From assembly GCA_002428415.1 (NCBI GenBank), contig DIWI01000066.1, positions 1-37,495 on the forward strand: a stretch of 37,495 nucleotides of DNA. The letters run 5' to 3'. This document shows, one piece after another, positions 22,278-30,461 of the stretch (position 1 is the stretch's first letter; each line of letters opens with the position of its first letter). Under the pieces are notes generated by a model. The model saw only the letters and a list, made by a program, of their open reading frames with translations. It searched no databases and was not told the origin of the DNA. Position numbers and translations under genes: made by a program. The DNA is from Clostridiaceae bacterium UBA6110. Its GTDB lineage: Bacteria > Bacillota > Clostridia > Clostridiales > Clostridiaceae.

Positions 22278-23660
22278 ATGCGCGCAGATTACTTTGCAGA
22301 ACCGTTCAGGATCAAGATGGTGGAGCCGATAAGGGTCCTTTCCGAAGATGAAAGGCTTGCCAGGATCAATGAGGCAGGCTTCAATGTATTCAATCTAAAG
22401 GCGGAGGACGTCTATATTGACCTTCTCACAGACAGCGGTACCGGAGCAATGAGTGCAAGGCAATGGGCCGGTATGATGATGGGAGATGAATCCTATTCGG
22501 GAGCGAAGAGCTACTACAACCTAATGGATTCCTGCTCTGAAATCTTCGGCTGCAGGTATTTCCAGCCGGTGCACCAGGGAAGGGCTGCGGAGAAGGTGGT
22601 CATGCCTATACTTCTTGGCAAAGGCAAGGTTTCCATAGCCAACATGCACTTTGACACGACAAGGGCTCATGTGGAGATAGCCGGAGCAAGGGCAATCGAC
22701 TGTGTTGTCCCTGAAGCCGGGGATACTGCAAGTGAAGCACCTTTCAAGGGAAATATGGACATAGAAGGCCTAAGGCTTCTTGTGGAAGAACACGGCAGGG
22801 AAAAGGTGGGAGTGGTCATAATGACCATAACCAACAACAGCGCCGGGGGTCAGCCAGTTTCAATGGAGAACATCAGAGAAACATCGAAAATCTGCAAGGA
22901 ATATGGGATACCTTTCATGATCGATGCGGCGAGGTTTGCTGAAAATGCCTTCTTTATAAAGGAAAGGGAGCCGCAGTACAAGGATGTCGCAATTGAGGAG
23001 ATAGTACTGGAATGCTTTTCCTATGCGGACCTTTTCACCATGTCGGCAAAGAAGGACGCCATAGTGAACATAGGAGGACTTATAGGAGTAAGGGATGATG
23101 CAGCTCTTTTCGAGAAGGTGAAGGCGGCTACGATACCCCTAGAAGGCTTCATATCCTATGGCGGACTTGCGGGAAGGGACCTGGAGGCAATGGCCATAGG
23201 ACTAAGGGAAGGGATAGACCTTGAGTACCTGAAGTACAGGACGGGGCAGGCAAGGTATCTTGGTGAAAGGCTCAAGGAATCCGGGATACCATTCCAGTCA
23301 CCTGCAGGAGGTCATGCGATATTCGTGGATGCAGGAAAGCTTTTGCCGCACATTCCTTACTATGAATTCCCGGCACAGGCGCTGGCGATCGAGCTATACA
23401 AGGAAGCAGGAATCAGGGCCTGTGACATAGGTTCCTTCATGATGGGAAGGGACCCTGATACAAGGGAACAGCTGAAGTCGCAATTTGAGTTCACTAGGCT
23501 GGCAATACCCAGAAGGGTATATACACAGTCACATCTCGATGTTGTAGCTGATGCCCTGGCGGAAATCAAGGAAAGGGCAGGGAGCCTTAAGGGCTACAGG
23601 ATAACCTGGGAGCCGGAGGTTTTGAGGCACTTCACTGCAAGGCTTGAACCAGTTAAGTAG
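22278..23660 (+). CDS. tnaA: Tryptophanase (tryptophan indole-lyase)
   Basis: PLP-dependent beta-eliminating lyase: L-tryptophan to indole, pyruvate and ammonia, in the cytoplasm. The 460-residue chain aligns end to end with tryptophanase and tyrosine phenol-lyase: EPFRIKMVEP at the start, DLLTDSGTGAMS, VHQGRAAEK, DAARFAENAFFIK (Asp216), MSAKKDAIVNIGG with the PLP lysine (Lys259), and LRHFTARLEPV at the end. Two substrate-deciding positions favour tryptophan: Asp126 in HFDTTR, where tyrosine phenol-lyase has Thr124, and Ile384 in CDIGSF, where that enzyme has Arg381. Other stretches (MSARQWAGMMMGDE, SYGGLAGRDLEAMAIGLRE) look more like tyrosine phenol-lyase. No Trp permease is adjacent. The promoter carries a cre-like site. 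Confidence 0.9.
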   Translation: MRADYFAEPFRIKMVEPIRVLSEDERLARINEAGFNVFNLKAEDVYIDLLTDSGTGAMSARQWAGMMMGDESYSGAKSYYNLMDSCSEIFGCRYFQPVHQGRAAEKVVMPILLGKGKVSIANMHFDTTRAHVEIAGARAIDCVVPEAGDTASEAPFKGNMDIEGLRLLVEEHGREKVGVVIMTITNNSAGGQPVSMENIRETSKICKEYGIPFMIDAARFAENAFFIKEREPQYKDVAIEEIVLECFSYADLFTMSAKKDAIVNIGGLIGVRDDAALFEKVKAATIPLEGFISYGGLAGRDLEAMAIGLREGIDLEYLKYRTGQARYLGERLKESGIPFQSPAGGHAIFVDAGKLLPHIPYYEFPAQALAIELYKEAGIRACDIGSFMMGRDPDTREQLKSQFEFTRLAIPRRVYTQSHLDVVADALAEIKERAGSLKGYRITWEPEVLRHFTARLEPVK

Positions 23661-23665
23661 CAAAT

Positions 23666-23695
23666 AATACCGGCAGAAAATATTCTGCCGGTATT
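23666..23695 (+). terminator. Terminator of tnaA
   Basis: Perfect 12-bp stem AATACCGGCAGA/TCTGCCGGTATT five nt after the stop codon, followed by TCCATGTTTATTTTT. Confidence 0.82.
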
Positions 23696-23778
23696 TCCAT
23701 GTTTATTTTTGCCTTATGTTCACAATAAATACATTGCTTTTGCTACAATGATATAAATAAGAGTGAAGGAAGGTAATT

Positions 23779-24342
23779 ATGGAAGAAAAAAGCAATTTGA
23801 GAAAGGCAGTGATGATATTCCTGTTCTTCGTAAGGATCGGAGCCTTCACCTTCGGTGGAGGATGGTCGATACTTGCCCAGATGCAAAAGGAATTTGTAGA
23901 AAAAAGGCAATGGCTGACAAACGAGGAGCTTATGGACATAGCCTCGGTGGGCAGGTCACTGCCTGGAATAATGATAACCAATATAAGCGTTATTTTCGGA
24001 TACAGGATGGGGGGAGCTTTATGCGGAACTGCAGCAGCAATCGGAGTCAGCCTTCCATCAATATTGATTCTGTCTGTTGTGACGCTTTTCTATGATAAGC
24101 TGAGGGATACTCCCTACATGGCAAAGGCTTTCATAGGGATCAGAGCGGCTGTTGTTCCGATCATAGGTTCAGCTGCACTGGCACTACGGAAGGCATCTCT
24201 GAAGGATACAGCCGGATGGGTCATCGCGGGCTTTGCTCTGCTTCTTGGCCTTTTCACCGGTATCAGCAGCATCTGGGTGGTTGTCGCAGGAGCCGCTGCG
24301 GGACTCGCTATAAAGGGAGGTGGCGCAAATGGTGCTTCTTGA
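23779..24342 (+). CDS. Chromate transporter family protein, N-terminal-type half
   Basis: A 187-residue membrane protein that is a single CHR domain. Motifs are FFVRIGAFTFGGGWSIL near residues 16-32, the conserved EFVEKRQWLTNEELMDI, and SLPGIMITNISVIFGYRMGG, followed by several hydrophobic segments. Short CHR proteins act as paired halves of the long ChrA, which exports chromate by ion coupling. In clostridia the true substrate is often not known to be chromate. The ATG has AAGGAAGG upstream. It overlaps the second half by 14 nt. Confidence 0.87.
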   Translation: MEEKSNLRKAVMIFLFFVRIGAFTFGGGWSILAQMQKEFVEKRQWLTNEELMDIASVGRSLPGIMITNISVIFGYRMGGALCGTAAAIGVSLPSILILSVVTLFYDKLRDTPYMAKAFIGIRAAVVPIIGSAALALRKASLKDTAGWVIAGFALLLGLFTGISSIWVVVAGAAAGLAIKGGGANGAS

Positions 24343-24856
24343 CCTTTTCACAGCATTCGTAAAGATAGGTTTCACAAGCTTCGGCGGTTTATCCATGATA
24401 CCTCTCATAAGCTCAGAGATGACAATGAATGGATGGATGACCTCCACTGAGGTCCTTGATATCGTGGCTATAGCTGAAATGACTCCAGGACCCCTTGGTA
24501 TCAATGCAGCCACATTTGCAGGAATGCGTGTGGCGGGTATTCCCGGAGCGCTCAGCGCAACACTCGGAGTGCTTGTTCCCAGCCTTACCCTTACCATGGC
24601 TGCAGCAATATTCCTCTCAACCTTCAGGGACAACATTATCCTTAAAAGGATCATGAACGGGGTACGTCCGGTATGCATGGGTCTGATACTTGCAACAATG
24701 GTTTCATTGGGACGTGAAAGCTATTTTGCAGGAAGTGAGCCTTTGTGGACCGGAATAGCCATTGGACTTGCGGAATCATTCATCATTTTCAGATGGAAAC
24801 CAGGGGTGCCTGTAATAATAGCATCTGCGGCTGTTATGGGACTGGTCCTCGCATAA
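24329..24856 (+). CDS. Chromate transporter family protein, C-terminal-type half
   Basis: A 175-residue membrane protein and the partner of the preceding gene. It repeats the CHR pattern: FVKIGFTSFGGLSMIPLI near residues 10-27, NGWMTSTEVLDIVAIAEMTPGPLGIN, and then hydrophobic helices. The two halves are expected to insert with opposite topology and form one transporter. ATG 24329 with GGGAGGTGG upstream is chosen; an in-frame GTG at 24320 overlaps that site. The stop codon lies inside an AT-rich 9-bp dyad (24853-24878). Confidence 0.87.
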   Translation: MVLLDLFTAFVKIGFTSFGGLSMIPLISSEMTMNGWMTSTEVLDIVAIAEMTPGPLGINAATFAGMRVAGIPGALSATLGVLVPSLTLTMAAAIFLSTFRDNIILKRIMNGVRPVCMGLILATMVSLGRESYFAGSEPLWTGIAIGLAESFIIFRWKPGVPVIIASAAVMGLVLA

Positions 24857-24878
24857 TATGAGTTAAATGTCATATTAT
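24853..24878. repeat. AT-rich inverted repeat over the stop codon
   Basis: ATAATATGA (24853-24861) and TCATATTAT (24870-24878) with an 8-nt loop. It could be a weak terminator or a regulatory site; no clean T-run follows. Confidence 0.35.
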
Positions 24879-24939
24879 AAAATGATGCAGGATTACATTT
24901 TAAAACTTTCATTTTTACAGCCCTCAATATCTGTCAGTA

Positions 24940-24968
24940 TTGACATGCGAGTGTGCATAATATACAAT
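24940..24968 (+). promoter_or_regulatory. Promoter of the TAXI-TRAP operon
   Basis: Perfect TTGACA (24940-24945), 17-bp spacer, TACAAT (24963-24968, 5/6), 51 nt before the ATG. Confidence 0.75.
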
Positions 24969-25019
24969 TCACTTAATATTTATCCAAAATCATCATCTAT
25001 CATAGGGAGGCTATAAATA

Positions 25020-25976
25020 ATGAAAAGAAAGTCAATTATGACTCTTGCAATCGCCATGTCAGCGGTAATGCTGCTGTCAGCCTGCGGAAAGAAAGAGACC
25101 TCGATCAGACTTGCAACAGGCGGAAATACTGGAACCTACTATGCATTCGGTACTGCGGCAGGGCAGATACTCGGTGACAAGGCAGGCGTATCCTTCAATA
25201 TTCAGTCGACTGGAGCCTCAAAGGCCAACATACAGCTTATAGCTGCAAAGGAAGTCGAAATGGCGATCGTCCAGAATGACGTCATGGATTATGCTTATAA
25301 CGGAACGGACCTTTTCGAAAAGGACGGAGCCGTAAAGGGATTCTCGGCAATGGCTGCCGTATACGCAGAAGTAGTTCAGATAGTTGCAGACCCTTCAGCC
25401 GGAATCACAAGCATTGCTGACCTCAAGGGAAAGAGTGTTTCGGTAGGAGATGCCGGAAGCGGAGTCGAGTTCAATGCCAAGCAGATACTTGAAGCATATG
25501 GAATAACCTTCAACGATATCAGCAAGCAGAACCTGAGTTTCTCTGCATCAGCGGATGCGTTCAAGGACGACAAGATAGATGCGTTCTTCTGCACTGCTGG
25601 AGCACCTACCACAGCTATAATGGACCTTGTCACCACCAAGGAGATCACCATACTGAACGTTGAGGCTGACAAGGCTGCAGCGCTAATGGCAGCGCATCCG
25701 TTCTATACCGTATATGAGATACCTGCAGGAACCTACAAGGGCGTTGATGTTGCTACAAATACGCTTGCTGTAAAGGCTACTTTCATAGTTAGCGACAGCC
25801 TGGATGAAACTACAGTCTACAACCTGACAAAGGCTCTCTTCGAGAACAAGGACGCCATAGCGGCAGCTCATGCGAAGGGCAAGGAGCTGGATACCACATA
25901 TGCGGTTGAAGGCATATCCATACCTTTCCATAAGGGTGCTGAAAAGTACTTCCGTGAAATCGGGATAATGAAGTAA
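25020..25976 (+). CDS. TAXI-family TRAP transporter solute-binding lipoprotein
   Basis: A 318-residue extracytoplasmic binding protein of the TRAP-associated extracytoplasmic immunogenic (TAXI) family. The signal peptide ends with LLSACGKK, with the lipobox Cys near residue 22. The mature part begins RLATGGNTGTYYAFGTAAGQIL, the family hallmark, followed by STGASKANIQLI and LKGKSVSVGDAGSGVEFNAKQILEAYG. It captures a ligand, by family probably a dicarboxylate or glutamate-like compound, and hands it to the fused permease downstream. The order binding protein, DUF1850, fused permease is the usual TAXI-TRAP layout. The start has GGGAGG upstream. Confidence 0.93.
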   Translation: MKRKSIMTLAIAMSAVMLLSACGKKETSIRLATGGNTGTYYAFGTAAGQILGDKAGVSFNIQSTGASKANIQLIAAKEVEMAIVQNDVMDYAYNGTDLFEKDGAVKGFSAMAAVYAEVVQIVADPSAGITSIADLKGKSVSVGDAGSGVEFNAKQILEAYGITFNDISKQNLSFSASADAFKDDKIDAFFCTAGAPTTAIMDLVTTKEITILNVEADKAAALMAAHPFYTVYEIPAGTYKGVDVATNTLAVKATFIVSDSLDETTVYNLTKALFENKDAIAAAHAKGKELDTTYAVEGISIPFHKGAEKYFREIGIMK

Positions 25977-25977
25977 T

Positions 25978-26451
25978 ATGAGAAGGCGGAGACTCCTTGC
26001 CGTATCTGTTGCGGCCGTCTTAGTGGCAGTCTCCGCCTTTTGCTTTTTGACGTTTCGGCAGAAGAAGCTGGTGGTGTACGATGCTGACACTAAAGAGGTG
26101 TACGGATCGTGGCCTGTAGCAGACGGGACAAGGTTCACAGTGGAATTCATCCATTCGGTCAATAAAAGTCCAATAAAGGATGAGTTTGAAACGAGAGGCA
26201 GTGACATCTATGCAGTCAGCACCACCTATAGCTCCTTCGGTGCCGGGGTGCAGACTGAGCTAAAGGATGGAGAGAAGCTGGAGTATGATGAGAACGGGAA
26301 CATGGTGGTGTCTGGATTCGACCTGAAGTTTGAAAGGCTTAACTTCATAGTCGGGACAGTATACGACCATGTGCTTGCGATTGGCGATGATGTGGTAAGC
26401 CTTACTGAGCTGTGCGGGAGGAATTCTGCAGTGGTTTTTGAAGTAAGATGA
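25978..26451 (+). CDS. DUF1850 domain protein of the TRAP operon
   Basis: A 157-residue protein with an N-terminal membrane anchor (about residues 5-25, after RRRR) and an extracytoplasmic DUF1850 domain: FTVEFIHSVNKSPIKDEF near residues 52-69 is the conserved core (FIHSV then a charged turn), with TTYSSFGAGVQ after it. It begins 1 nt after the stop of the binding-protein gene, so translation is likely coupled. DUF1850 proteins are found with TAXI-TRAP systems and presumably help assembly or ligand transfer; the mechanism is unknown. Confidence 0.85.
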   Translation: MRRRRLLAVSVAAVLVAVSAFCFLTFRQKKLVVYDADTKEVYGSWPVADGTRFTVEFIHSVNKSPIKDEFETRGSDIYAVSTTYSSFGAGVQTELKDGEKLEYDENGNMVVSGFDLKFERLNFIVGTVYDHVLAIGDDVVSLTELCGRNSAVVFEVR

Positions 26452-26486
26452 AATTTGGCATAATATTGAGAAAGAAGTGATTGGTT

Positions 26487-28427
26487 TTGAAAGACAATGA
26501 AATCAGGCCGAAAAGCCTAATTGAGGAAGCTGAGGTAGACGCCAAAGAAATAGGCGACCTTATGGCCGAATTCGACAGGGAGTCTAATACGAGGCATTTT
26601 GCCGGAACACCTCTGCTTATAGTCAAGGGCATGCTTATTGCCTTCACGCTTTATGTATTCTGGATGACACTCATAGCCACTCCGCCGGAGCAGGTCAGAA
26701 GGTCATCATTCATAGGACTTTTGATATTCCTTGGATTCATCAACTATCCAATAAAGAGGAGCCACGCCAAGAGGGTAAACCAGGTGCCTTGGTATGACTG
26801 GATTTTTGCTGTTGCCGGAGGCGGAGCGTTCTTCTACTATGTAGTGAATTTTGAATCCATTGTAGGCAAGGCGGTAAACATTGGAACAATTGAAATAGCG
26901 GTCGGAGTAATCGGGATACTGCTGCTTGTGGAACTCTGCAGAAGAGTGGTCGGACTTCCCATACTTGTGGTTGCAGGCATTTTCGTAGGATATGCATTCT
27001 ATTCGGGATATTCGCTCAAAAGAGTCATTCACCAGCTCTTCTATACGACTGATGGCATAATAGGTACTCCGCTTGGAGTCTGCGCTACGTTCATTGTGCT
27101 TTTCATAATCCTCGGGGCATTCCTTGAGAAGACAGGTATAGGAACATTCTTCATTGACATAGCAAATTCCCTTGCTGGGTATGCATCAGGCGGACCAGCA
27201 AAGGTAGCTGTAATATCAAGTGCGCTTGAGGGAATGTATTCAGGAAGCTCTGTTGCAAATACAGTCGGAAGCGGAAGCGTAACCATTCCGGTTATGAAGA
27301 AGACAGGGTATACTCCTGAATTCGCAGCTGCTGTTGAAGCGGCGGCTTCAACAGGAGGACAGATAATGCCTCCGATAATGGGAGCTGCAGCTTTCCTCAT
27401 GGCTGAAATGACAGAGACACCATATGCGACGATAGCTCTTTCCGCGGTGCTTCCGGCCCTTCTTTACTTCACTGGCATCTTCATGATGATTCATTTTGAA
27501 GCCAAGAAGCTGGGGCTGAAGGGACTGCCTAAGGAAAGCATTCCGAAGTTCGGAAAGCTGATGCTCAAGAAGGGATATCTCTTCCTTCCCATAGTTGTTC
27601 TCTCGACACTCATGAGTATGGGAAGGACGCCTGCGTATTCAGCGGTATATGCTATAGTCACCGCAGTTGTCGTCAGCATGTTCAGCAAGGAGACAAGGCT
27701 TACTCCGAAGACCTTCGGTGAAGCTCTTGAAAACGGGACAAGAAATACAGTAGGCGTTGCCATAGCATGCGCCATAGCAGGAATAATAGTTGGCATAGTT
27801 ACGCTTACAGGACTTGGGCAGGACCTTCTGAACGTCCTTATGTCAGTTGCAGGAACAAGCAAGTTCCTGGCACTGTTCCTTACAATGATAAGCTGCATAA
27901 TTCTCGGAATGGGTGTTCCGACTACTGCAAACTATGTAATCATGGCGACTATAACCGCTCCTATAGTAATGAAGATGGGTGTTCCAATGCTTGCGGCACA
28001 CATGTTCGTATTCTATTTCGGAATAGTCGCGGATATTACCCCGCCTGTTGCGCTTGCGGCCTATGCAGGCTCGGCGATTGCGAAGTCGGATCCGTTCAAG
28101 ACAGGAGTGACTGCAACAAGGCTTGCGATAACTGCCTTTATAGTACCTTATATATTTGCCTTTAATCCGGCAATGCTGCTTATAGACACGAATGCATTTG
28201 AAGTAATCAGAATAGCAATAACATCATTCATAGGCATATTCGGAATAGCAGCAGGGATGGAGGGCTATATGTTCACACACCTCAAAGCTTGGGAGAGGGC
28301 TGTGGTTATTATCGGCGGACTCATGCTGATAGACCCTAACATAATAACAGATGTTGCGGGAGTCGCGATAATAGGCCTGATGGTACTGTCCCAGATAGCA
28401 AAGTCAAAGAAGCTTAAACTTGCCTGA
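26487..28427 (+). CDS. TRAP transporter fused permease (4TM/12TM)
   Basis: A 646-residue membrane protein combining the small (DctQ-like) and large (DctM-like) TRAP permease subunits. The first about 45 residues are charged, hydrophobic helices begin near residue 47, and DctM-type signatures follow: FLEKTGIGTFFIDIANSLAG, GGPAKVAVISSALEGMYSGSSVANTVGSGSVTIP is the span near residues 230-265, and TGGQIMPPIMGAAAF. Uptake is driven by Na+ or H+. The start is uncertain: TTG at 26487 or 26481, both after a weak AAGAAGTGA. It follows DUF1850 by about 35 nt and ends the operon before a strong terminator. Confidence 0.92.
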   Translation: MKDNEIRPKSLIEEAEVDAKEIGDLMAEFDRESNTRHFAGTPLLIVKGMLIAFTLYVFWMTLIATPPEQVRRSSFIGLLIFLGFINYPIKRSHAKRVNQVPWYDWIFAVAGGGAFFYYVVNFESIVGKAVNIGTIEIAVGVIGILLLVELCRRVVGLPILVVAGIFVGYAFYSGYSLKRVIHQLFYTTDGIIGTPLGVCATFIVLFIILGAFLEKTGIGTFFIDIANSLAGYASGGPAKVAVISSALEGMYSGSSVANTVGSGSVTIPVMKKTGYTPEFAAAVEAAASTGGQIMPPIMGAAAFLMAEMTETPYATIALSAVLPALLYFTGIFMMIHFEAKKLGLKGLPKESIPKFGKLMLKKGYLFLPIVVLSTLMSMGRTPAYSAVYAIVTAVVVSMFSKETRLTPKTFGEALENGTRNTVGVAIACAIAGIIVGIVTLTGLGQDLLNVLMSVAGTSKFLALFLTMISCIILGMGVPTTANYVIMATITAPIVMKMGVPMLAAHMFVFYFGIVADITPPVALAAYAGSAIAKSDPFKTGVTATRLAITAFIVPYIFAFNPAMLLIDTNAFEVIRIAITSFIGIFGIAAGMEGYMFTHLKAWERAVVIIGGLMLIDPNIITDVAGVAIIGLMVLSQIAKSKKLKLA

Positions 28428-28440
28428 GAGCAGGTACCAG

Positions 28441-28467
28441 GGCCCGGTGGATTCACCGGGCCTTATT
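28441..28467 (+). terminator. Terminator of the TAXI-TRAP operon
   Basis: A perfect 9-bp stem GGCCCGGTG/CACCGGGCC with GATT loop, followed by TTATT. Confidence 0.88.
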
Positions 28468-28552
28468 AATATACATATATGATTAATATGAAGTAAATTT
28501 GAACTCAAGGTAAATTCTATCCCCATCTCATAGCATTCGGGGGAACATGTTG

Positions 28553-28558
28553 TATAAT
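28553..28558 (+). promoter_or_regulatory. -10 element of the ATP-cone/rapZ operon
   Basis: A perfect TATAAT 30 nt before the ATP-cone start. No good -35 hexamer is visible. Confidence 0.45.
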
Positions 28559-28588
28559 TAAGTAAAGAAGAACTTGGGAGGGCTGAAA

Positions 28589-28864
28589 ATGCTTAAGGTA
28601 GTGAAAAGACGAGGCAATATTGTCGAATTCAATCCGGACAAGATACAGACGAGTGTAGCCAACAGCGCTGAGGATGCCAATGTTTATCTTAATGAGCATG
28701 AGCTTGAGCTTATAGCCAAGGAAGTCGAAAATATCATAATAGATGTAAGGGGGCCTGACGGCACTACATCATCCTATGAGATCAGGGGAGTTGTGGTAAG
28801 GGTTCTGAAGAACATGGGCTACAAGGACATAGCAAGACTTTTTTACGAAGGAAAACAAGCCTGA
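28589..28864 (+). CDS. Free-standing ATP-cone domain protein
   Basis: A 91-residue protein consisting only of an ATP-cone: KVVKRRGNIVEFNPDKIQTSVANSA at residues 3-27 (the V-x-KRxG-x-xxxF-x-xxKI pattern of NrdR and class I/III ribonucleotide reductases), then a helical segment and EIRGVVVRVLKNMGYKDIARLFYEG near the end. ATP-cones bind ATP/dATP as regulatory ligands. No zinc ribbon (as in NrdR) or catalytic domain is attached, so it may sense nucleotides for a partner. The start is ATG 28589 after GGGAGGG; an in-frame TTG at 28574 is unlikely. It leads the rapZ operon. Confidence 0.85.
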   Translation: MLKVVKRRGNIVEFNPDKIQTSVANSAEDANVYLNEHELELIAKEVENIIIDVRGPDGTTSSYEIRGVVVRVLKNMGYKDIARLFYEGKQA

Positions 28865-28900
28865 CATAATTATTTGCAGCAGGCAGAAGGAGGCTGGAAT

Positions 28901-29776
28901 ATGGAGCTTATAATCGTAACGGGAATGTCGGGATCAGGAAAGTCAGTAGCAGTAAATGCGCTTGAGGACATAGGCTTCTATTGTGTAGACAATCTGCCTC
29001 CTGAATTCATTCTTCCATTCGCCAAATTCCAGTCGAAATCTGAAGTTGCAGACAACAAGCTGGCACTTGTCGTAGACTCCAGGAGCAAGGACCTTTTTCC
29101 GAAATTTTCAGATGAGCTTAAGAAGCTCGATGGTGAACACATAGAGTACAACATACTGTTCCTGGATTGCTCAGACCAGACACTTCTTAAAAGGTACAAG
29201 GAAACGAGGAGAAAGCATCCGCTCATGGACAGCGAGATGTCTTCCCTTGAGATGGCTATAAGCAAGGAGAGGCAGAATTTCGAGGTGATAAGGGGCAGGG
29301 CGGACTTTGTAATCGACACTACCTTCCTTTCCGCAGCAAAGCTGAAGAAGCTTGTAACCGAGAGCTTTACGCAGAGGAAGGGCGAATACATGCAGGTCAA
29401 GACAGTATCCTTCGGATACAAGTTCGGAATACCTTCAGATGCAGACCTCGTATTTGACCTCAGATATCTGCCGAACCCATTCTATATCTCTGAGCTGCGG
29501 GACCATACCGGACTCAATGACGATGTTTATGAGTATGTCATGTCGAACCCTCTTGCTGAGGAGCTGTTCAAGAAACTTCAGGACCTGGTCGAGTACCTTA
29601 TCCCGCTATATGTTGAGGAAGGAAAAAGCCAGCTGGTAATCGCGTATGGATGTACGGGCGGCAAACACAGGTCAGTGTCATTCGCGAGAAAGACCGCGGA
29701 GTATTTCAGGAACAAGGGCCTTAACGTTGTTGAATACCACAGGGACATCGACAGGAAAAATGACGGAACCCATTAG
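28901..29776 (+). CDS. rapZ: RNase adapter / nucleotide-binding protein RapZ (YvcJ)
   Basis: A 291-residue cytoplasmic P-loop protein. The N-terminal kinase-like domain has TGMSGSGKS (residues 7-15), EDIGFYCVDNLPP and the LFLDCSD Walker B-like strand. The C-terminal domain carries YGCTGGKHRSVSFARKTAEYFR near 249-270, the conserved signature. In E. coli RapZ guides RNase E to the GlmZ small RNA in amino-sugar control; the B. subtilis YvcJ binds and hydrolyses GTP and affects competence. The start at 28901 with AGGAGG upstream is preferred over 28874. Unlike most Bacillota, yvcK and whiA do not follow; two small unknown genes do. Confidence 0.95.
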   Translation: MELIIVTGMSGSGKSVAVNALEDIGFYCVDNLPPEFILPFAKFQSKSEVADNKLALVVDSRSKDLFPKFSDELKKLDGEHIEYNILFLDCSDQTLLKRYKETRRKHPLMDSEMSSLEMAISKERQNFEVIRGRADFVIDTTFLSAAKLKKLVTESFTQRKGEYMQVKTVSFGYKFGIPSDADLVFDLRYLPNPFYISELRDHTGLNDDVYEYVMSNPLAEELFKKLQDLVEYLIPLYVEEGKSQLVIAYGCTGGKHRSVSFARKTAEYFRNKGLNVVEYHRDIDRKNDGTH

Positions 29777-29785
29777 GAGGGCATT

Positions 29786-30091
29786 ATGGAAATTCTGATA
29801 CTGATTCCTCTTTTCATTATCGGATCGATATTCACGATAATTCTCATAGCCGTCATTTTCTCGAAATCGGTCCTGAAGGCTGCAAAACCCAATCAGCACA
29901 TGGGCAGTCAGATACGAGGCTGGGATTCGGGCAGTTCAAGAAAGACCGGCGAGCTTATGTACAAGGAGAATGCAACTGATGAGATCCGCAATTCTGCTGG
30001 TAGTATGGGAGGAATGGTTGACCTTGAGGATAAGTTCAGGGAAGCCAATATCGAATATTCCGATAGAAGCACGAAGACCAGGCGAAAATGA
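29786..30091 (+). CDS. Small membrane-anchored protein, unknown
   Basis: A 101-residue protein with one N-terminal hydrophobic helix (about residues 4-27) and a charged, glycine- and serine-rich tail of about 70 residues ending in TKTRRK. The tail has little predicted fold apart from a helix around EDKFREANIEY. I do not recognise it. It starts 9 nt after rapZ with GGAGGG upstream and is followed after 11 nt by another small gene, so it belongs to the rapZ operon. Confidence 0.65.
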   Translation: MEILILIPLFIIGSIFTIILIAVIFSKSVLKAAKPNQHMGSQIRGWDSGSSRKTGELMYKENATDEIRNSAGSMGGMVDLEDKFREANIEYSDRSTKTRRK

Positions 30092-30102
30092 TTTAGGAGA
30101 GA

Positions 30103-30444
30103 ATGATGGATTTTGAAGAAAGGTATTATGATTTGAAAAGAAGGCATGCCGATGTCTTCGGAGTTCAGCCAGGGGCTGAAGAAACCGAGGATGAGTTCCT
30201 GAAGAGGCTTCCGCTCAGGGAAAAGCTGGCAGACGATGTGTTCGAGCTTGCTTTTGAATATGTGAAGTCAGAACTGGAAAAGTCAGGCAAACCACTGGAT
30301 ATCGTACTATATCCGGCTTACATACTGGATATCTTCGAGGAATCGGAAACGCCGGAATACCTGTTCACATATCTGAGGGATATAATAAAATACGAGGACA
30401 TAATAGAAGGAAGCGTAGTTGAAAGGGTAAACAGGATGAGATAA
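30103..30444 (+). CDS. Small acidic protein, unknown
   Basis: A 113-residue soluble, strongly acidic protein, mainly helical by appearance, with no motif I recognise. Features are FEERYYDLKRRHADVFG at the start, a central LADDVFELAFEYVKSELEKSG helix and IVLYPAYILDIFEESETPEYLFTYL. Two ATG codons are adjacent; TTAGGAGAG precedes them. It is last in the rapZ operon and its stop codon lies inside a stem shared with the convergent radical SAM gene. Confidence 0.65.
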   Translation: MMDFEERYYDLKRRHADVFGVQPGAEETEDEFLKRLPLREKLADDVFELAFEYVKSELEKSGKPLDIVLYPAYILDIFEESETPEYLFTYLRDIIKYEDIIEGSVVERVNRMR

Positions 30445-30461
30445 TCTCCTGTCTACCCTTT
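30425..30461. terminator. Bidirectional terminator overlapping both stop codons
   Basis: GGGTA-A-ACAGG-ATG-AGAT pairs with ATCT-CCTGT-C-TACCC around a single-A loop. It spans the 3' ends of the acidic-protein gene (stop 30442-30444) and the minus-strand radical SAM gene (stop 30453-30455). T-rich sequence follows on both strands. Confidence 0.6.
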
